Assembly (NCBI GenBank): GCA_029876055.1
Contig: CM056878.1
Coordinates: 3,410,001-3,474,000, forward strand
Length of the DNA: 64,000 bases
Source of the DNA: Madurella fahalii
Taxonomy: Eukaryota; Ascomycota; Sordariomycetes; Sordariales
Reading direction: 5' to 3'
Below are positions 45,691 through 57,254 of this stretch, one piece after another (the stretch's first letter is position 1; each line of letters starts with the position of its first letter). Position numbers and translations under genes: made by a program. The notes beneath the pieces are model-generated. The model was not told where the DNA came from. It searched no databases and was given only the letters and a program-made list of their open reading frames with translations.

Positions 45691-47496
45691 CCCTTGGTCA
45701 CGTAAGTAGATGCCTGTAGCGTAAGAATAGGGTGCTCGCCTACTTGGTGAAGAAGGCCTCCGGGCCGTAAGAGCCATACGAACGGAAGCCAAAGCGGCGG
45801 CGACTTGTCCGGCCGAGTCGGGCCCATCGGCGCATAATACGGGGTAGTGAGACAGGGCTGAAGAAGACGCCGGGATATCTCGCGGAGTATGTGTCCCGTA
45901 GCAGTAAGAATTCCCGGCACTGGGCCTCGCTTGATTGAGGAGACGAGTTCGTGCCCGCTCCGGAGGGTGATGTGAAGAAGATGGTGACACAATGCCGGGA
46001 GTAGAGGTGAGAATGTTTGGGTGCCGGCTAAGGTGAAAGATGCGATTGGCCAGATGAGATAGAATTCTCCGACTGGTGCAGAATTTTGGGGATATGTGCC
46101 CCTGCGTCGGTGATCTGAGGTGATGATGTCCGTGTTCACGTTTCTGGTCAATGCCATTGTTTATGCGGAACCAAGGGCAAGAAGATGCGGCGGACGCCTT
46201 CGCAGTCAATGTCGGGCTCCGGTTTCGTTTTTCGTTTCCCCTTGTCACTTAGTTAGCAGAAAGTGCTCAGCCAACAAGTCGCGCGTTCCGTCAAGCCGAC
46301 AGGATCATGGAGAACTGTCATCAAAACAGTACCAAACTTGTTTTTACGAACCCCGGCCTGGCAACTTCTTCCATAGTAGAAGCCGTCGTGTTAAGCCTCA
46401 GCCCTGGCAGGCTAAACTCCCAAATCCTCCTCGCCATCTCTCGCAACCATGCGGGTCTAGGCACCTTGACCTTGTCCCTCGTCATCCGTTGCCCATTGAC
46501 CGTGTCGCTGTTGCTGGCCCTGTCCTTGCTTGCTTGGGAGAGGTCCTGCATTATCACACACATCACTGCGCGGCACGCTGACACCTGCCATATGCGACTC
46601 GGGCTGCTGCCGTAGAGCGATGCCCCTGTCCGCAGAATATTAACACCCCAGTCATTCCCGCCTCTTGGCCGTTGAGTTGCCTACCCTTCTGATTTCGCCC
46701 GGCCGACAGAGAAAGACAGGGGTGCAACCCGGTTTTTTCTCCTGGGTATCCTTCGGCAGTCGTCCTGCAGCAGTTCCTGCGTTAGATACGTATACGTACT
46801 TAGTGCATACATGATATGATGTGACTTATGGGGGGCGGGCGGGATTATAGTCCGACGACAGGAGGTATATTACCGAGGCGGGAGAGAGAAGCCGGCCTTG
46901 GCTTACATGCCAATGTAGTGTTTGCCTGCCGCATCCTGCCCTGCCAAACCCCCGTTTCCTTGGTCCTGGTTCTTGGTTCTTGCTCTCGGGTTTGGTACGT
47001 TAAGAGTAGGGACGTCAAGGTACCGCTGGTACGGGGAATGTGGAAGTTGCATGTTTATTACCGCTCTTTCGCTGGTAACCGAGTTGGGAACTGTTCCAGA
47101 GAGACCCCGCTGTCATCTCGTTATTCAATATCGCAGTCGATGAATGCACAGCCCTTCCTCACCGTGCCTCGGCCACAAGCCACCGGGGCGGTATTGCTCA
47201 ATTGCAATCCCAGCCCACGCCGCCCTAGGTCCCCGGCCCAGGCTTCCAGAATTGTCAACGCCCGCAGCTGAGCGTGAGTCTGGGTAAACCCCGAACAGAA
47301 CCGGGCTCGGTAAGCTTGCCGGGCCAGACACCATGTGGGCGATAATAGTTATCTCGGGCTGTATCTGCATCGTGTAGCTTACCTCGCGGAGTGTCTCTGT
47401 AGCGCGGTTGCGAAATCACGGGGCGCATGGCACGGTGCACAATCTGTAAAACGTATGAATTGCGCCATGATTGAATCAAACGGCCTGCAAATGCCT

Positions 47497-47523
47497 GATG
47501 TCAGATGTCAGATGTCAGATGTT
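47497..47523. repeat. Short tandem repeat of GATGTCA units
   Basis: About four 7-bp units (GATGTCA/CAGATGT phase), the last one degenerate. Confidence 0.85.
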
Positions 47524-49929
47524 AAATTGTCAGAGCTTCGGGTGAGAGCGGAGCAAAGACCGGAAGGCTGGGCTAAGGGAGAGAGCCAAAATGGAAATGG
47601 CAACCCGATCGACAACTGGGCGATACCATAGATCGAGGACCCGACAGTGCGATCTCGAAAAGTGACAAGTGAAAAGGGGACATTTTGACAAGTGACAGCA
47701 AAACCCCACCCATCCCATTGCCCCCCATGCCTCCCCCCGGGGGTTCTTCCCCCCAATGGCCCCCCATGCCTTGTTTGGGAGCGTTGCCCGTTCAGGGTCA
47801 AGGGTCTCGCGGAGCCAGGTCCACTTGGACGTCCCACTCCGCTCAACTCCGCCGAAGCCAGATTCAGGGTTGTTCCCCGAACAAAGGGGTTGACAGCGAC
47901 ACCCCACCTTCTTGAATTCATAAGGGCCCGTGAAACACCTGTTGACCGGGGTACCTAGATCTTGGTTCGGCTCATATTTACACAGTGCACCACCAAATTT
48001 CGTGCCACTCTTGACAGGCTGTCGACTGGACTCAACCCCGGTCCGGAACGGAGCCGTTTCCCCCGCTTGGAAACATGGGCCGCCATTTCCATGAAACTCT
48101 GGGGGAACCTAAGAAGGCATGTCGCTCCGTTGCTTGCCCTGCGCTCCCGCTCCCGTAACGAAGCCCTAGCCCGTCTCGTCGTGGTGATGCAAGGTGGCTG
48201 GCAACCTTTATGCCCTGCGTCTCCCCGCCTGGGCATCTCGGCGAAAAGACGCTTCTACGTTTGTTCCTTCGGGCCCTGCATGCGACAGCGTGCTATGGTT
48301 GCGCTTCGACGGTACGAAAACGCGCCATGCTGATGTTCTCCCGGCTCCCCCGAGATTGCACGAAAACCCTCGGCCTCTTTTCAACAGGACCCAGTGAATA
48401 TGCAGCAAGGAATCGGTCGGCCGGAGCTCGGGCTTGAAGACAGCAGGATAGCGACGAGTCATTCCCGCCTGTTTAACATTTGACACGTGAAACGAAGGGG
48501 CGTGGGATGCCAGAACTCCACACAACTCTTGTGATGTATTGTGTGTATTATACAATACAGTACCAAGGCGGCAGGGACCGCTTGGCGGCTGTCAAACTTT
48601 GACAGCTCTTGTCAAACCACCCACGTTTGGTCGCCTTTCTCCACACAGTGTCTCTCCCGCCCATCACCGCGTAAGCTCTGTCGGGCAATTCTCGCGAAGC
48701 CTCCAGTCCCGGTGAGGTAGGTCAAAGTCGTGAGGAAAATGGGATATCCACTATAATTGGTAGTTGAATGCGGAGTTGCTGTGGCGGGTTTATTTTCTCC
48801 TGACAAAAAGAGAAAAAAAAAAAAAGAAAAAAATTTTTTGTAGCAACTCGGTTCTATCCCGGCCAGCGACTTGCCGTGTGAGGCTCGTCAGGGGCTGGCC
48901 GGAGCGTCCCACCGCTGAGAATAGCAACCTCTTTGACGCCGATCGTTCAATCACCCCAACGTCAACTTGCAGACGTCACGATTATGAGTGGCTTAACATT
49001 GTACTGCGGTAGTCCGTGTAGCGCCTAGGCCATCAGGGGAATACACGAGACGATGTTGTGTCAAAAGCGATGGTGCTGCTGCATCCTCGGGACACTAAAC
49101 CATGGCCTCCACTTGTTTCCGCAAGCTCTCCACCCGGAAGCAGGGTCAAGGGACGGATGAACATCAGGCGATAACGACATATGTACATACGGTACCCCGT
49201 CCTGCCGTTGCTGACATGCCGCCCGAGGCACCGTCCGCTATTACACTGCATATAACGGGGACAGGCCGTTAACCGCTACTTCGTTTATCATGGTTCAGCA
49301 TTCCCATCACTACCTTGTCTTGGTCCCCTTCAAAGGGCCCGAGGTGTCTCGGACACTTCCTATTCGCTGCAGCACCCCGTAGGCTCGCACTCCACGCATC
49401 TCTACCTATCAGAGCGCGATGACGTGAGAAGAGAATGGGGAGCGAGGGATCCATCATCTCGTTCAGGATGTCCTGTTGTTGTGTAAAGCCTTGCAGGGTC
49501 AATCGCGGCAGTCGACAGTCGACAGTTGACGGCCCCTTGTCAAGCGAGCACCTCTGCATGCCAGATAAATTAATAATTACCTCCAGTACTACCTACGTAG
49601 CCAGTGCACACCTAGGTACGCCGTTGGCAATTTATTCCCTCCCCCTGTCCCTTACGTATGAGCGCTTATAGCGCTTCTTATAGGGACAGGAACAGAAACA
49701 TGGAGCTAATAAGAGCAAAACCGTTGGTCCTAATTGGCGCCGGGTATGGAAAAGATGTAATTACAAGGCATGTAGTCATCTCCGTACACGAATATTCGCG
49801 GTGCTGTCAACGTTCGTCAACGAAAAAGGAGCGTTCCACCCAGCCTTGTACCGCGCCACGCGGCGGCCGCCCGGCTGCCTCGGCGTGTCCGGTATCCCCT
49901 CTCGGGAAGAAAGAAAAGAACATAAAAAT

Positions 49930-49955
49930 ACAATACAGTACAATACAATACAATG
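49930..49955. repeat. CAATA pentanucleotide repeat
   Basis: About five ACAAT/CAATA units with one CAGTA variant. Confidence 0.85.
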
Positions 49956-51241
49956 GTTTGTGTAGCAGTAGCACCGACAAAGCAAGTGAACGTGTGGTCG
50001 GGGAGAAGGAAGCAAATCGAATCGTTGACATGTCGAGTTTTGCCGGCTCGGTCCCGCGCCGCACCACCGCCTCGGTTCCCGCCTGCCGTCCTTCGGACTG
50101 GGAGGCCCGGAGGCGCGGAGAAAAAGATTGGTTGGTTGCGTTACGGGGATGGGATAACCTGACTTGCCCAGAAAAGGATCTGTCTTGTGCTTGTGCTATG
50201 TAAGTGCGCTGTGACTTGTCGCCGGGCCGCTGCACGGCGGCGACATTGTGCTAAGGTATGTAACTATAGTGGGGAATACGATCTCACGGTTTTCGGCTGT
50301 GCGAGTTCGACGGCGATGCCTGCCGTTGCTTTTACATGATCCTGCTTGCTGCTGTGGTAGCGATAGCCAGAAACGTCCGCGAATAACCATCCGTCAGCGA
50401 CCCTGCGAAGCGCTTTCGAGCCGGATATTCATCCACCGTTGTGAGGCGAGGCGAGGCGAGGCGACGAGAGACGGGACGGAGCGCGGTACCGTATATGGCC
50501 TCAGTCCGATTTGGATGAGCCGGGTGGGACGGCAAAACTTCCCGTGGAACCGACCGAGGATGTAGAGTCCGTTGCTGCCAAAACCTGTCCTGCTGTATAA
50601 TCCACTCGGCATGCCATTACGTTCCCCTACTTCAACCCTCTGCTTCTACGATTTGCGATACGTCTTTCGGCTTCTCTGGTTTCCCCCTCGGGGCCGGCCT
50701 AGAGTGCAGCGCTCTTCACGTGGATTGCGAAGGGTCCCGGCTTTGTGGGCGTGTCTTGGGACGCAGGCGCCGAATAGATTGCCATCAGGAGCCGGCCACA
50801 GACGACGTGATGAATCTTGCGTGGATAGGCACGGGACTCGGTTGGGAAAATGTCAGTTGCCGTTCTACTTGGGCCGGGCTCTGTCCGGAAGGATTCCGGC
50901 ATTCGAAGTTGAGACAGGTTCTGCCACCCCACCATGCCCATTCTCACTGGAGCCGATTCAGGGATATCCTTGAGGCGGGCCGGAAGCCCCCCCTTGTCCG
51001 GCCGCGTTTCCAGATTGCTCTTGGCGCAAGCCCTTGTCAACAGACATCATGTCGCGCTTTGCCTGTTCCACAAAGTGTCTCGCGTCAATCCCGGCCGAGG
51101 TCCCCGGCTGTCTGGGGGAAGCTTTGACAAAAAGCAGAGCATTCTGTCGCCGGAATGTGGGGTGAGCGGCATGTTTAGCAAGTCAAGGAGATTGCGGCGT
51201 TTGGCGAATGCCGGAGCAGTTGCTGAATTGGCTCCGTCAAC

Positions 51242-51378
51242 ATGTACACCTCCGCCGGGGTCTTAACCGTTAGCGTGGCAAGGGATCCACTGTTAGTAAC
51301 CACTGAAAATGGTAAAGTCACCACAAACAGTGGGCCCCTTGCCGCGCTAACGGTTAAGACCCCGGCGGAGGTGTACAT
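51242..51378. mobile_element. 137-bp imperfect inverted repeat, MITE-like
   Basis: Left arm 51242-51294 and right arm 51326-51378 are reverse complements at about 49-50 of 53 positions, the outer 34 bp without mismatch (ATGTACACCTCCGCC... and its complement). The 31-nt centre is also partly self-complementary. Both ends carry TA within TGTACA. Removing 51247-51373 plus one TA would leave ATGTACAT, so a TA target duplication of Tc1/mariner type is plausible. There is no transposase and the frames on both strands simply mirror each other. Non-autonomous element is an inference; a chromosomal hairpin is the alternative. Confidence 0.6.
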
Positions 51379-52782
51379 TACACCAGCCGAGAAGGTTGAT
51401 TCGCATTCAGGGCTTGCACCAGTGATGGTCGCCAGATAGATGGGCAGTGTAAGTAATTACAGTACGTCCATCACCGAGCCTTTCGTGACTGATAGTCGTT
51501 CTGGAGACGAGACGAGGCAAGACGAGACGAGTGGGCGTGCTCAAACCGTCCACGGATGCACACCGTAGAGTGGGTAGCTACAGCTCAGCGAGGCTACCAG
51601 CAGCAAATCGATCACTGCACGAATATGTATGCCACCGAACAAGGAAACGACGGGTTCCAAAGGGCATCTGGGAAACCTGATTGTGCTCGCGAGTCAGTTG
51701 AGCCAGTCGCCACCCGTCATGTTGAGGTTCGAATCCTCGTGTTCACCGCCTAGCCAGCTGTCAGGTGTGCACGACATTCGGTTAATTTATGCTCTTCTAG
51801 CTGTCAGCCGCCCCCTCCTCCCGCTGGCGGCTCCCAGCTTTTAAGAACGAAACGGTATCAATACGAACTACATCGCTGCAGCTGCCCAGAATGTCTATAC
51901 ATGTGTAGCAAGAGGTGCAGGACGGACAGGAACTGCGCATCCTCTGGCTCTTCTTTGTCCCCATATCCCGCCAAACCCCTATCCATGTAGCGCCGGCATT
52001 ATTCACGGGCACAGGAAACCTGGCTTCAGGCGGCCCTACCTGGGTTCCCGTGGACCCGCCCGCCGGGGGCTTCTGGTGGGGCAACCGGCTATTCCAGGCC
52101 TTGACGGCGGTGCCGTCACGGAGCAAGACCGGAAAGCTCCCAACTTGTGACCGGGGGATTGCCCGATGAACCAGGCTGAGGGCGGTTGCGCCACGTACTG
52201 TACAACGCGAGTTCTGCTACGGGCCTGTCAAGCCGGTGTAAGGTAAGGGCGCCTCTGGTGGTGCAACATGTATGGGACCGTAGCTTCTCGCGCATAGCGT
52301 CGTTGTGGATGCGAGATCTTGGGAGGTTTGATGATCTGATGAGCCGGGAGAATTTTCATGGGGACGCCATCGTTGCCCCGCTGTCAATGTCTGACAGACC
52401 CGACTGTCCCCCCCGTCGGGCGCGACGCCGTGTAGCAACCCACGAACCACAGGCGGCGCGATGGACAAGCCCAAGGCGTCGGCCCATTAATTGATTGGCG
52501 CAAGGCGTGTCGTGTAACTAGGTTGGGGATCCTCACCGCTTGATGTGTAAGACGCGAGAAAATAGGCATTTCCGTTCGAAACGGCCTTCTCGTCGCCTTT
52601 CCGCATCTGACGGCGTCCAGCCGAGAGAACAAGGGCGGCCGCCTCGTTCGTTGGATCTCGGAGCTGCGATTGTGCATGTGCCGCGCAAAGATTTACTATG
52701 TAATATTTCGACAATGGGTCGCCTGGTCGTCCGAGAGATGTTTTGTGAATCGGCGAGGGAAAGAGCCGGGCGAAGCTGGGAT

Positions 52783-52818
52783 GTGGACGTGGACGTGGGC
52801 GTGGATGTGGACGTGGAC
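52783..52818. repeat. GTGGAC-type hexanucleotide repeat
   Basis: Six imperfect units of GTGGAC/GTGGGC/GTGGAT. Confidence 0.85.
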
Positions 52819-54662
52819 CTGGGTGCGCGGGATGAGGGGTCACTTTCCTGTCGGTTCGCCGTCCCGGGCGGTGGGCTTCACTGGGACGTTTCTACCAGGG
52901 CACCCCTTACCAAAACTCCCCAGGAATTGGATCCGTAGGCAGATCTGAGGAGCCAATCGCAACTCGGGGAAGCGCCAGGATTCGCATGGCCATGGAGAGC
53001 CGCCGATAGGCCAATTCTCTAGGGGTCCCGATTCTTCACATGCCCAGCATTCAGCTTGTTTCCTCATTCCCTCGTCGGCGCCTTGGAGAACCCCTCTCCC
53101 CCCGCCCGGGGCATGTGTTTGGGAGCAAATGCAACTCGACGAGGGGAGCGGAACAGCGTCAACTCACACGATAAGACAGCTTCTTCCGCCCCAACCCTCC
53201 CCGGGACCAACCGGTAAAACCTTTTACTCCTGCCATGATTCTCACCGGGCGGCGCATCGAGGGGATTAACTCTGGGGGCCAAAGTAGTTCAGGTCCTCCG
53301 AGGTACTGTACAAGTGTCCAATAGGGGAAAGGCGTTGCCGAGAGCCCAGACCTCGAACGTGCGGGGTGGCCGGGGATCTTGTGAACGCAGACCAGCGTTG
53401 GCCGAACATTGTGCAACGGAAGGGGACACTATTGTATAGTTAAGTCGCTCCTGTAGGTTTAAATTCCCGGGTCACCCGGTGGCCTTCTCGGCGAATCGAG
53501 CGCGCCCGGTGATGCGGCATCATGAATGTGCCCTGCGTCATGTAATGCACACACAGAGGCCTTGGGCAGTCTGGAACGGCAGGGATGGCGGCGGTCTCTT
53601 ACATTCGTAGTGTACAGTACCTGGGTATCATTCGACCTCCCCGGCTCCCCCAGCACTCGATCGGGATATCGGCTTCGGTAGCCCTGTCGCTGCGCGGCAC
53701 TGCAGATCCCACGGACCAACCTGACGTGTTCGCTGTCAAGAACATCGGGCGGGAAGCTAGGCATGCACAAAACCGTCGCGCAGATCTTACTCGCTGCCTT
53801 GTGATTGTCAGATGCCGTGACAAGTAGGGCCACGCGGCTGTGGTATTTCCTTGCCCTTTTCCCCTTCCTTTTTCTTATTCTTTTTCACTTACCTTTCTGT
53901 TATTATTTACGCCTGCATTGGCAAGTGGATTAGAGGTAAGAGCGAGCTGTCCGCTGTCTGCCATGTATGTAGCAGCGGGTTACCGTAAGGTTTGAGGTCT
54001 GTCAAAAAGGTTAAGCCGTAGCTTCGGCGTGTGCGGGTGTATAATGAAGCGGTCCGGCGGTTGCAGCCAAATCAGATGCCACCCTCCTGCGTCGGGCTTG
54101 AGCGTCAAACGCACCAATACCTTTAGACTGCGCACAGATTGAGCCCTCAAGCTGTGGCGCCCGCGATGCGCAGATCTAGAGCCGATACCACCCCATGTGC
54201 ACCGCCATTCAGCTACAACAGTAGCGTGGCTGCGGAAATCTTTGTCCCAGTGAGCCGGGCGATAGTAGTAAGTTTGTGGACTCACAATATGTTGGGCGAT
54301 GTCTCGGCCCCCGCTGAATGCCCTGGGCGACTTGCGTCTGCACTGACATAGTAGCGGATATTCGGCGTTTCCAAATCTGCTGCGGATTGGGACCGTGAGC
54401 ATGCCGCCGTGCTTTCGAATGCCACAGTCGCGGCCGGCCTCGGGCATGGTGTGCACCGCCGCTGCCGTCGCCGCCGCCTGTCGCCCCTTGCTGCCGTGGC
54501 ATTATACTGGAAGCTCAGTACCTCGGTACTTTGGTCAATGCTAGGAACAGAGACGATGAAGCAGAGACGAGCAACGGCGCTGCTTCCGAACGCTCAAACA
54601 GGACACAGATTCCCACCATCAGTGCCCGGCACTGTACACGCACGGTGTTATTCCGAGGGAGA

Positions 54663-54665
<3 letters not shown>

Positions 54666-54724
<59 letters not shown>

Positions 54725-54730
54725 AGAGAG
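54666..54730. repeat. (GA)n microsatellite
   Basis: About 32 GA units with one phase shift near 54,720, followed by a short GTGTGTGT stretch. It produces long but meaningless Arg-Glu open frames. Confidence 0.97.
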
Positions 54731-55723
54731 GGGTTGTGGGTGTGTGTGTGGATGTCTCTGCCTTCGCTGCACATGCGATGGCGCCCTGTCAGGAAACGTC
54801 CTACAATCGGGAAATTTCATCTCCACTTCTTCTCGCAGGGCCAGGGCAGTCCCGTTTGCAGCCCCATCAAAGCCCCCGCATGCATGCCCGGTCTGCACAG
54901 TCCGTCTCTTACCGTTTCCTAGTACTGCTGCATGTGCAGGGTTCACGGTACCGTACGCTACCACAGTAACTTCCCCCCCTCCACGTAGGAGAGGTCAGGC
55001 CTGGCATCGGGGGGCACTTCCAGAGCAAGTACTGAACGGGACCTTGGCTGGTTGTTTGGCGCCCCACTGGTACATCGACAAGGGCCAGAACTGTCTCTAG
55101 CGTAGTGTAGTTCCCCAGATGCCGCTTTCGCTTCCTCCCACAACCTCGACACGACCCTCGGCAGGTCGAATCCAGAGCTCCCCCGCGGCCATCCATGGGC
55201 TTTGCCGTCTCGGTTTCCTACGTAGACTGTCCCGGATTCCTAGCAGAGTGCTACATGAATGAGCGAGTATCGCCGCCTCCCACCTCTCCGGCACCGTGCT
55301 GCACCCTAGCGGCCTGCCGGGTCCAGTCCGCGCGTCAGACAATCTTCTCTTTCCTGCTGCCGTAGGCGAGAGCCTCTCTCATGTTGCCTCGTCCCTGCCC
55401 GTGATTCGGCCCACGGTATGGAGTCGGGGTCCCACGATGACATCCGTCCGCGACCACCACCCCTGCCACCATGTCCATGTCCATGTCCCAGAGCTAAGGG
55501 AAGGGGGTCCCTGCTCCTCCATCTACTCCCACTGAACATAATAAACTCCCGTTGAGCCTCTTTCTTCGTCAGCTGCTTTTGGTTCCCACCTCATGATCGG
55601 ATTGCTAACCCCGTCCTAACGCAACGGATCGCCCCATACTCCGTCGGTGCCCCAGCCCATCTCGACATTCTCCGTCGGGACATTGACGTCGATAGCTCCA
55701 GCACCCATCTGGCCTGTCATACA

Positions 55724-55730
55724 TATAAAA
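55724..55730 (+). promoter_or_regulatory. TATA box of the TALE homeobox gene
   Basis: TATAAAA preceded by CATA, 103 nt before the ATG at 55833 and followed by C/A-rich leader sequence. It is the clearest TATA element in front of a gene in this window. Function is inferred from position and sequence. Confidence 0.55.
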
Positions 55731-55832
55731 GACTACCAACCCAACCCGCCTCCACGCGTCATCGGATTCCTTCACCCTCGCATCCTGACAACTGTTGTGA
55801 CATGATCATTGCCCTGGGCCTCGCTTCACATC

Positions 55833-57254
55833 ATGGCGCACAGCCCTGCCCGCGTTACATACAACGGAGGCGACAGCAGACAGTTCGGGGATGGATTTAC
55901 CGAACGGCCAGCTGAATCCAACACGCCACTGCCATCGATCAGCGAGCTCGGTCTCAACTTTCCAATCCGCCAGCGAGACCCCAGCGCCAGAGTGCCCGCC
56001 CAGAGGGCTCACCCGCCGGAAGTATACGACCCCGGCCCACCAAGCTCCCCAGCTTACAGCTACTCATCGAGGCCGAGCCAGCGTCGGTGCTCGTCGTTTT
56101 CTGAGACTGTCGACGAGTTGCGGGACCAGGTCCCGAGAGTGTATTCAAGTCTGCAGCGAGAAACATCACCGGGTCCGCGTCCCGCGCGTTCGATCCATAA
56201 CTTTACTCAGCCGGATCACTTTGCACAGCCGCCGCCAGACTCCACGCTGATGGGGGAGCCGCTCCACGCGGAGTTTTCTAACGGCTTCACGCCTGCTTAT
56301 CATCACCAGAGACCTTCCAGCGCGGACTATGGCCGAGACCCGGCGACAATGCCCCGGGCCCCGGCCAGCTGGTCGGATGGCTGTCACTCCGAAAGTGGCT
56401 ACTATTTCGCCGGTCAACCAAACGCTGGCGCTGCCCATGGAGGGCCTTCCCAACACCCACCGAGCCACTACCGTGGATATCCCCCCCCGCATCCCCCGTC
56501 TCACCGTTCCCATCATCACCTGTCTTTCCACCCACCGCCTCCACCGCCTCCACCGCCTCCCCCCGTCCGCTCGCACTCCTTCTCCCTGGGCTCCGTTCAG
56601 CACCCGGAGCATCGCATACCCTTCTCTGGTGGTGGCGGTGGTAGTGGCGGTGGCTATAGCTCCGGATACCCAGGCTGCATGCGAGAGTCTGGCGGATTGG
56701 AGATGCGCGCCGGGGAGGCCAGACCGCGGAGGCGGCGCGGGAACCTTCCCAAGGAGACGACCGACATACTCCGTGCCTGGTTCGATGCACACATTGACCA
56801 CCCGTATCCCAGCGAGGAGACGAAGCAGCAGATGGTGCGTCAAACGCGTCTTCAAATCAGTAAGTCGTGTTCTACCACACCCAATCTGAGTGTAATGCAA
56901 CGGTCTAGGACCCCCGATACTGACGAGAGTCCAATAGACCAAATCTCCAACTGGTTCATCAATGCCCGCCGCCGCTACCTCCCTACGGTGAAGAGCCAGC
57001 GCACAGCGTCGGCCGGCGCACCACGTAGCCGCGCCGCCGCCGACGGTCGACTCCCGCCCATCGCTCTCCCGCCCGAGTATGACGCAGAGCAGAGACGTCA
57101 CAGGTCGTATAGCGACAGCGGAGAGAGCGCTTACGCCGAGGGGCCTCTCACTGGTTCCAGCAGCGCCACCCTGGCCGATCCCCGAGCGCCTGTGGCAGCC
57201 AGCAACTCGTTGCTCTTACCACGGGCTAAAGGTTTTGGTCCGCAGTCAGTCTAG
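55833..57254 (+). CDS. TALE-class (KN-type) homeobox transcription factor
   Basis: Two exons (55833-56859, 56938-57254; 78-nt intron, phase 1) give 447 aa. The homeodomain spans about residues 296-358: RRGNLPKETTDILRAWFDAH, the three-residue TALE loop extension HPYPS, then LQI joined by splicing to NQISNWFINARRRYLP with Trp348, Phe349, Asn351 and Arg353 all present. It is therefore DNA-binding competent. The N-terminal ~290 residues are low-complexity, rich in Pro, Ser and His, with a poly-Pro run near residue 245 and a Gly-rich stretch just before the homeodomain. Such fungal proteins usually regulate development or conidiation; that role is inferred from the class. Its ATG follows a TATA box by ~100 nt, and more than 11 kb upstream is gene-free, suggesting complex regulation. 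Confidence 0.93.
   Translation: MAHSPARVTYNGGDSRQFGDGFTERPAESNTPLPSISELGLNFPIRQRDPSARVPAQRAHPPEVYDPGPPSSPAYSYSSRPSQRRCSSFSETVDELRDQVPRVYSSLQRETSPGPRPARSIHNFTQPDHFAQPPPDSTLMGEPLHAEFSNGFTPAYHHQRPSSADYGRDPATMPRAPASWSDGCHSESGYYFAGQPNAGAAHGGPSQHPPSHYRGYPPPHPPSHRSHHHLSFHPPPPPPPPPPPVRSHSFSLGSVQHPEHRIPFSGGGGGSGGGYSSGYPGCMRESGGLEMRAGEARPRRRRGNLPKETTDILRAWFDAHIDHPYPSEETKQQMVRQTRLQISKSCSTTPNLSVMQRSRTPDTDESPIDQISNWFINARRRYLPTVKSQRTASAGAPRSRAAADGRLPPIALPPEYDAEQRRHRSYSDSGESAYAEGPLTGSSSATLADPRAPVAASNSLLLPRAKGFGPQSV

Larger units (their letters stand above)
44323..51241. other. First part of an ~11.5-kb gene-free block
   Basis: I find no ORF with recognisable domains, signal peptide, splice-supported extension or conserved motif on either strand. 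Frames are short and overlap antisense. Visible structure is limited to homopolymer junctions (45167-45196, 45658-45690), small direct repeats (CAGATGT at about 47,497-47,523; CAATA at about 49,930-49,955; GAGGC at about 50,444-50,463) and C-rich repeated segments near 47,705-47,770. Long non-coding RNAs or distal regulatory sequence are possible but nothing proves them. Confidence 0.55.
51379..55832. other. Second part of the gene-free block, upstream of the homeobox gene
   Basis: No supported coding sequence. It contains a GTGGAC hexamer repeat (about 52,783-52,818), a long GA microsatellite, a CATGTC repeat near 55,470-55,490 and the TATA-containing promoter of the homeobox gene at its end. 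An isolated tRNA T-arm-like hairpin lies at 51723-51739. Confidence 0.55.

Noticed and set aside
51175..51439. Two similar small frames (MYTSAGVLTVS...) on opposite strands
   Set aside because: They are the two arms of the inverted repeat read in each direction, not two related genes.
54666..54730. Possible CRISPR or telomere-like array
   Set aside because: It is a simple dinucleotide repeat without spacers. No CRISPR array or telomeric TTAGGG repeat is present in the window.
54515..55100. Open frames of 149-189 codons across the GA microsatellite
   Set aside because: They exist only because a dinucleotide repeat has no stop codons; the flanks are not gene-like.
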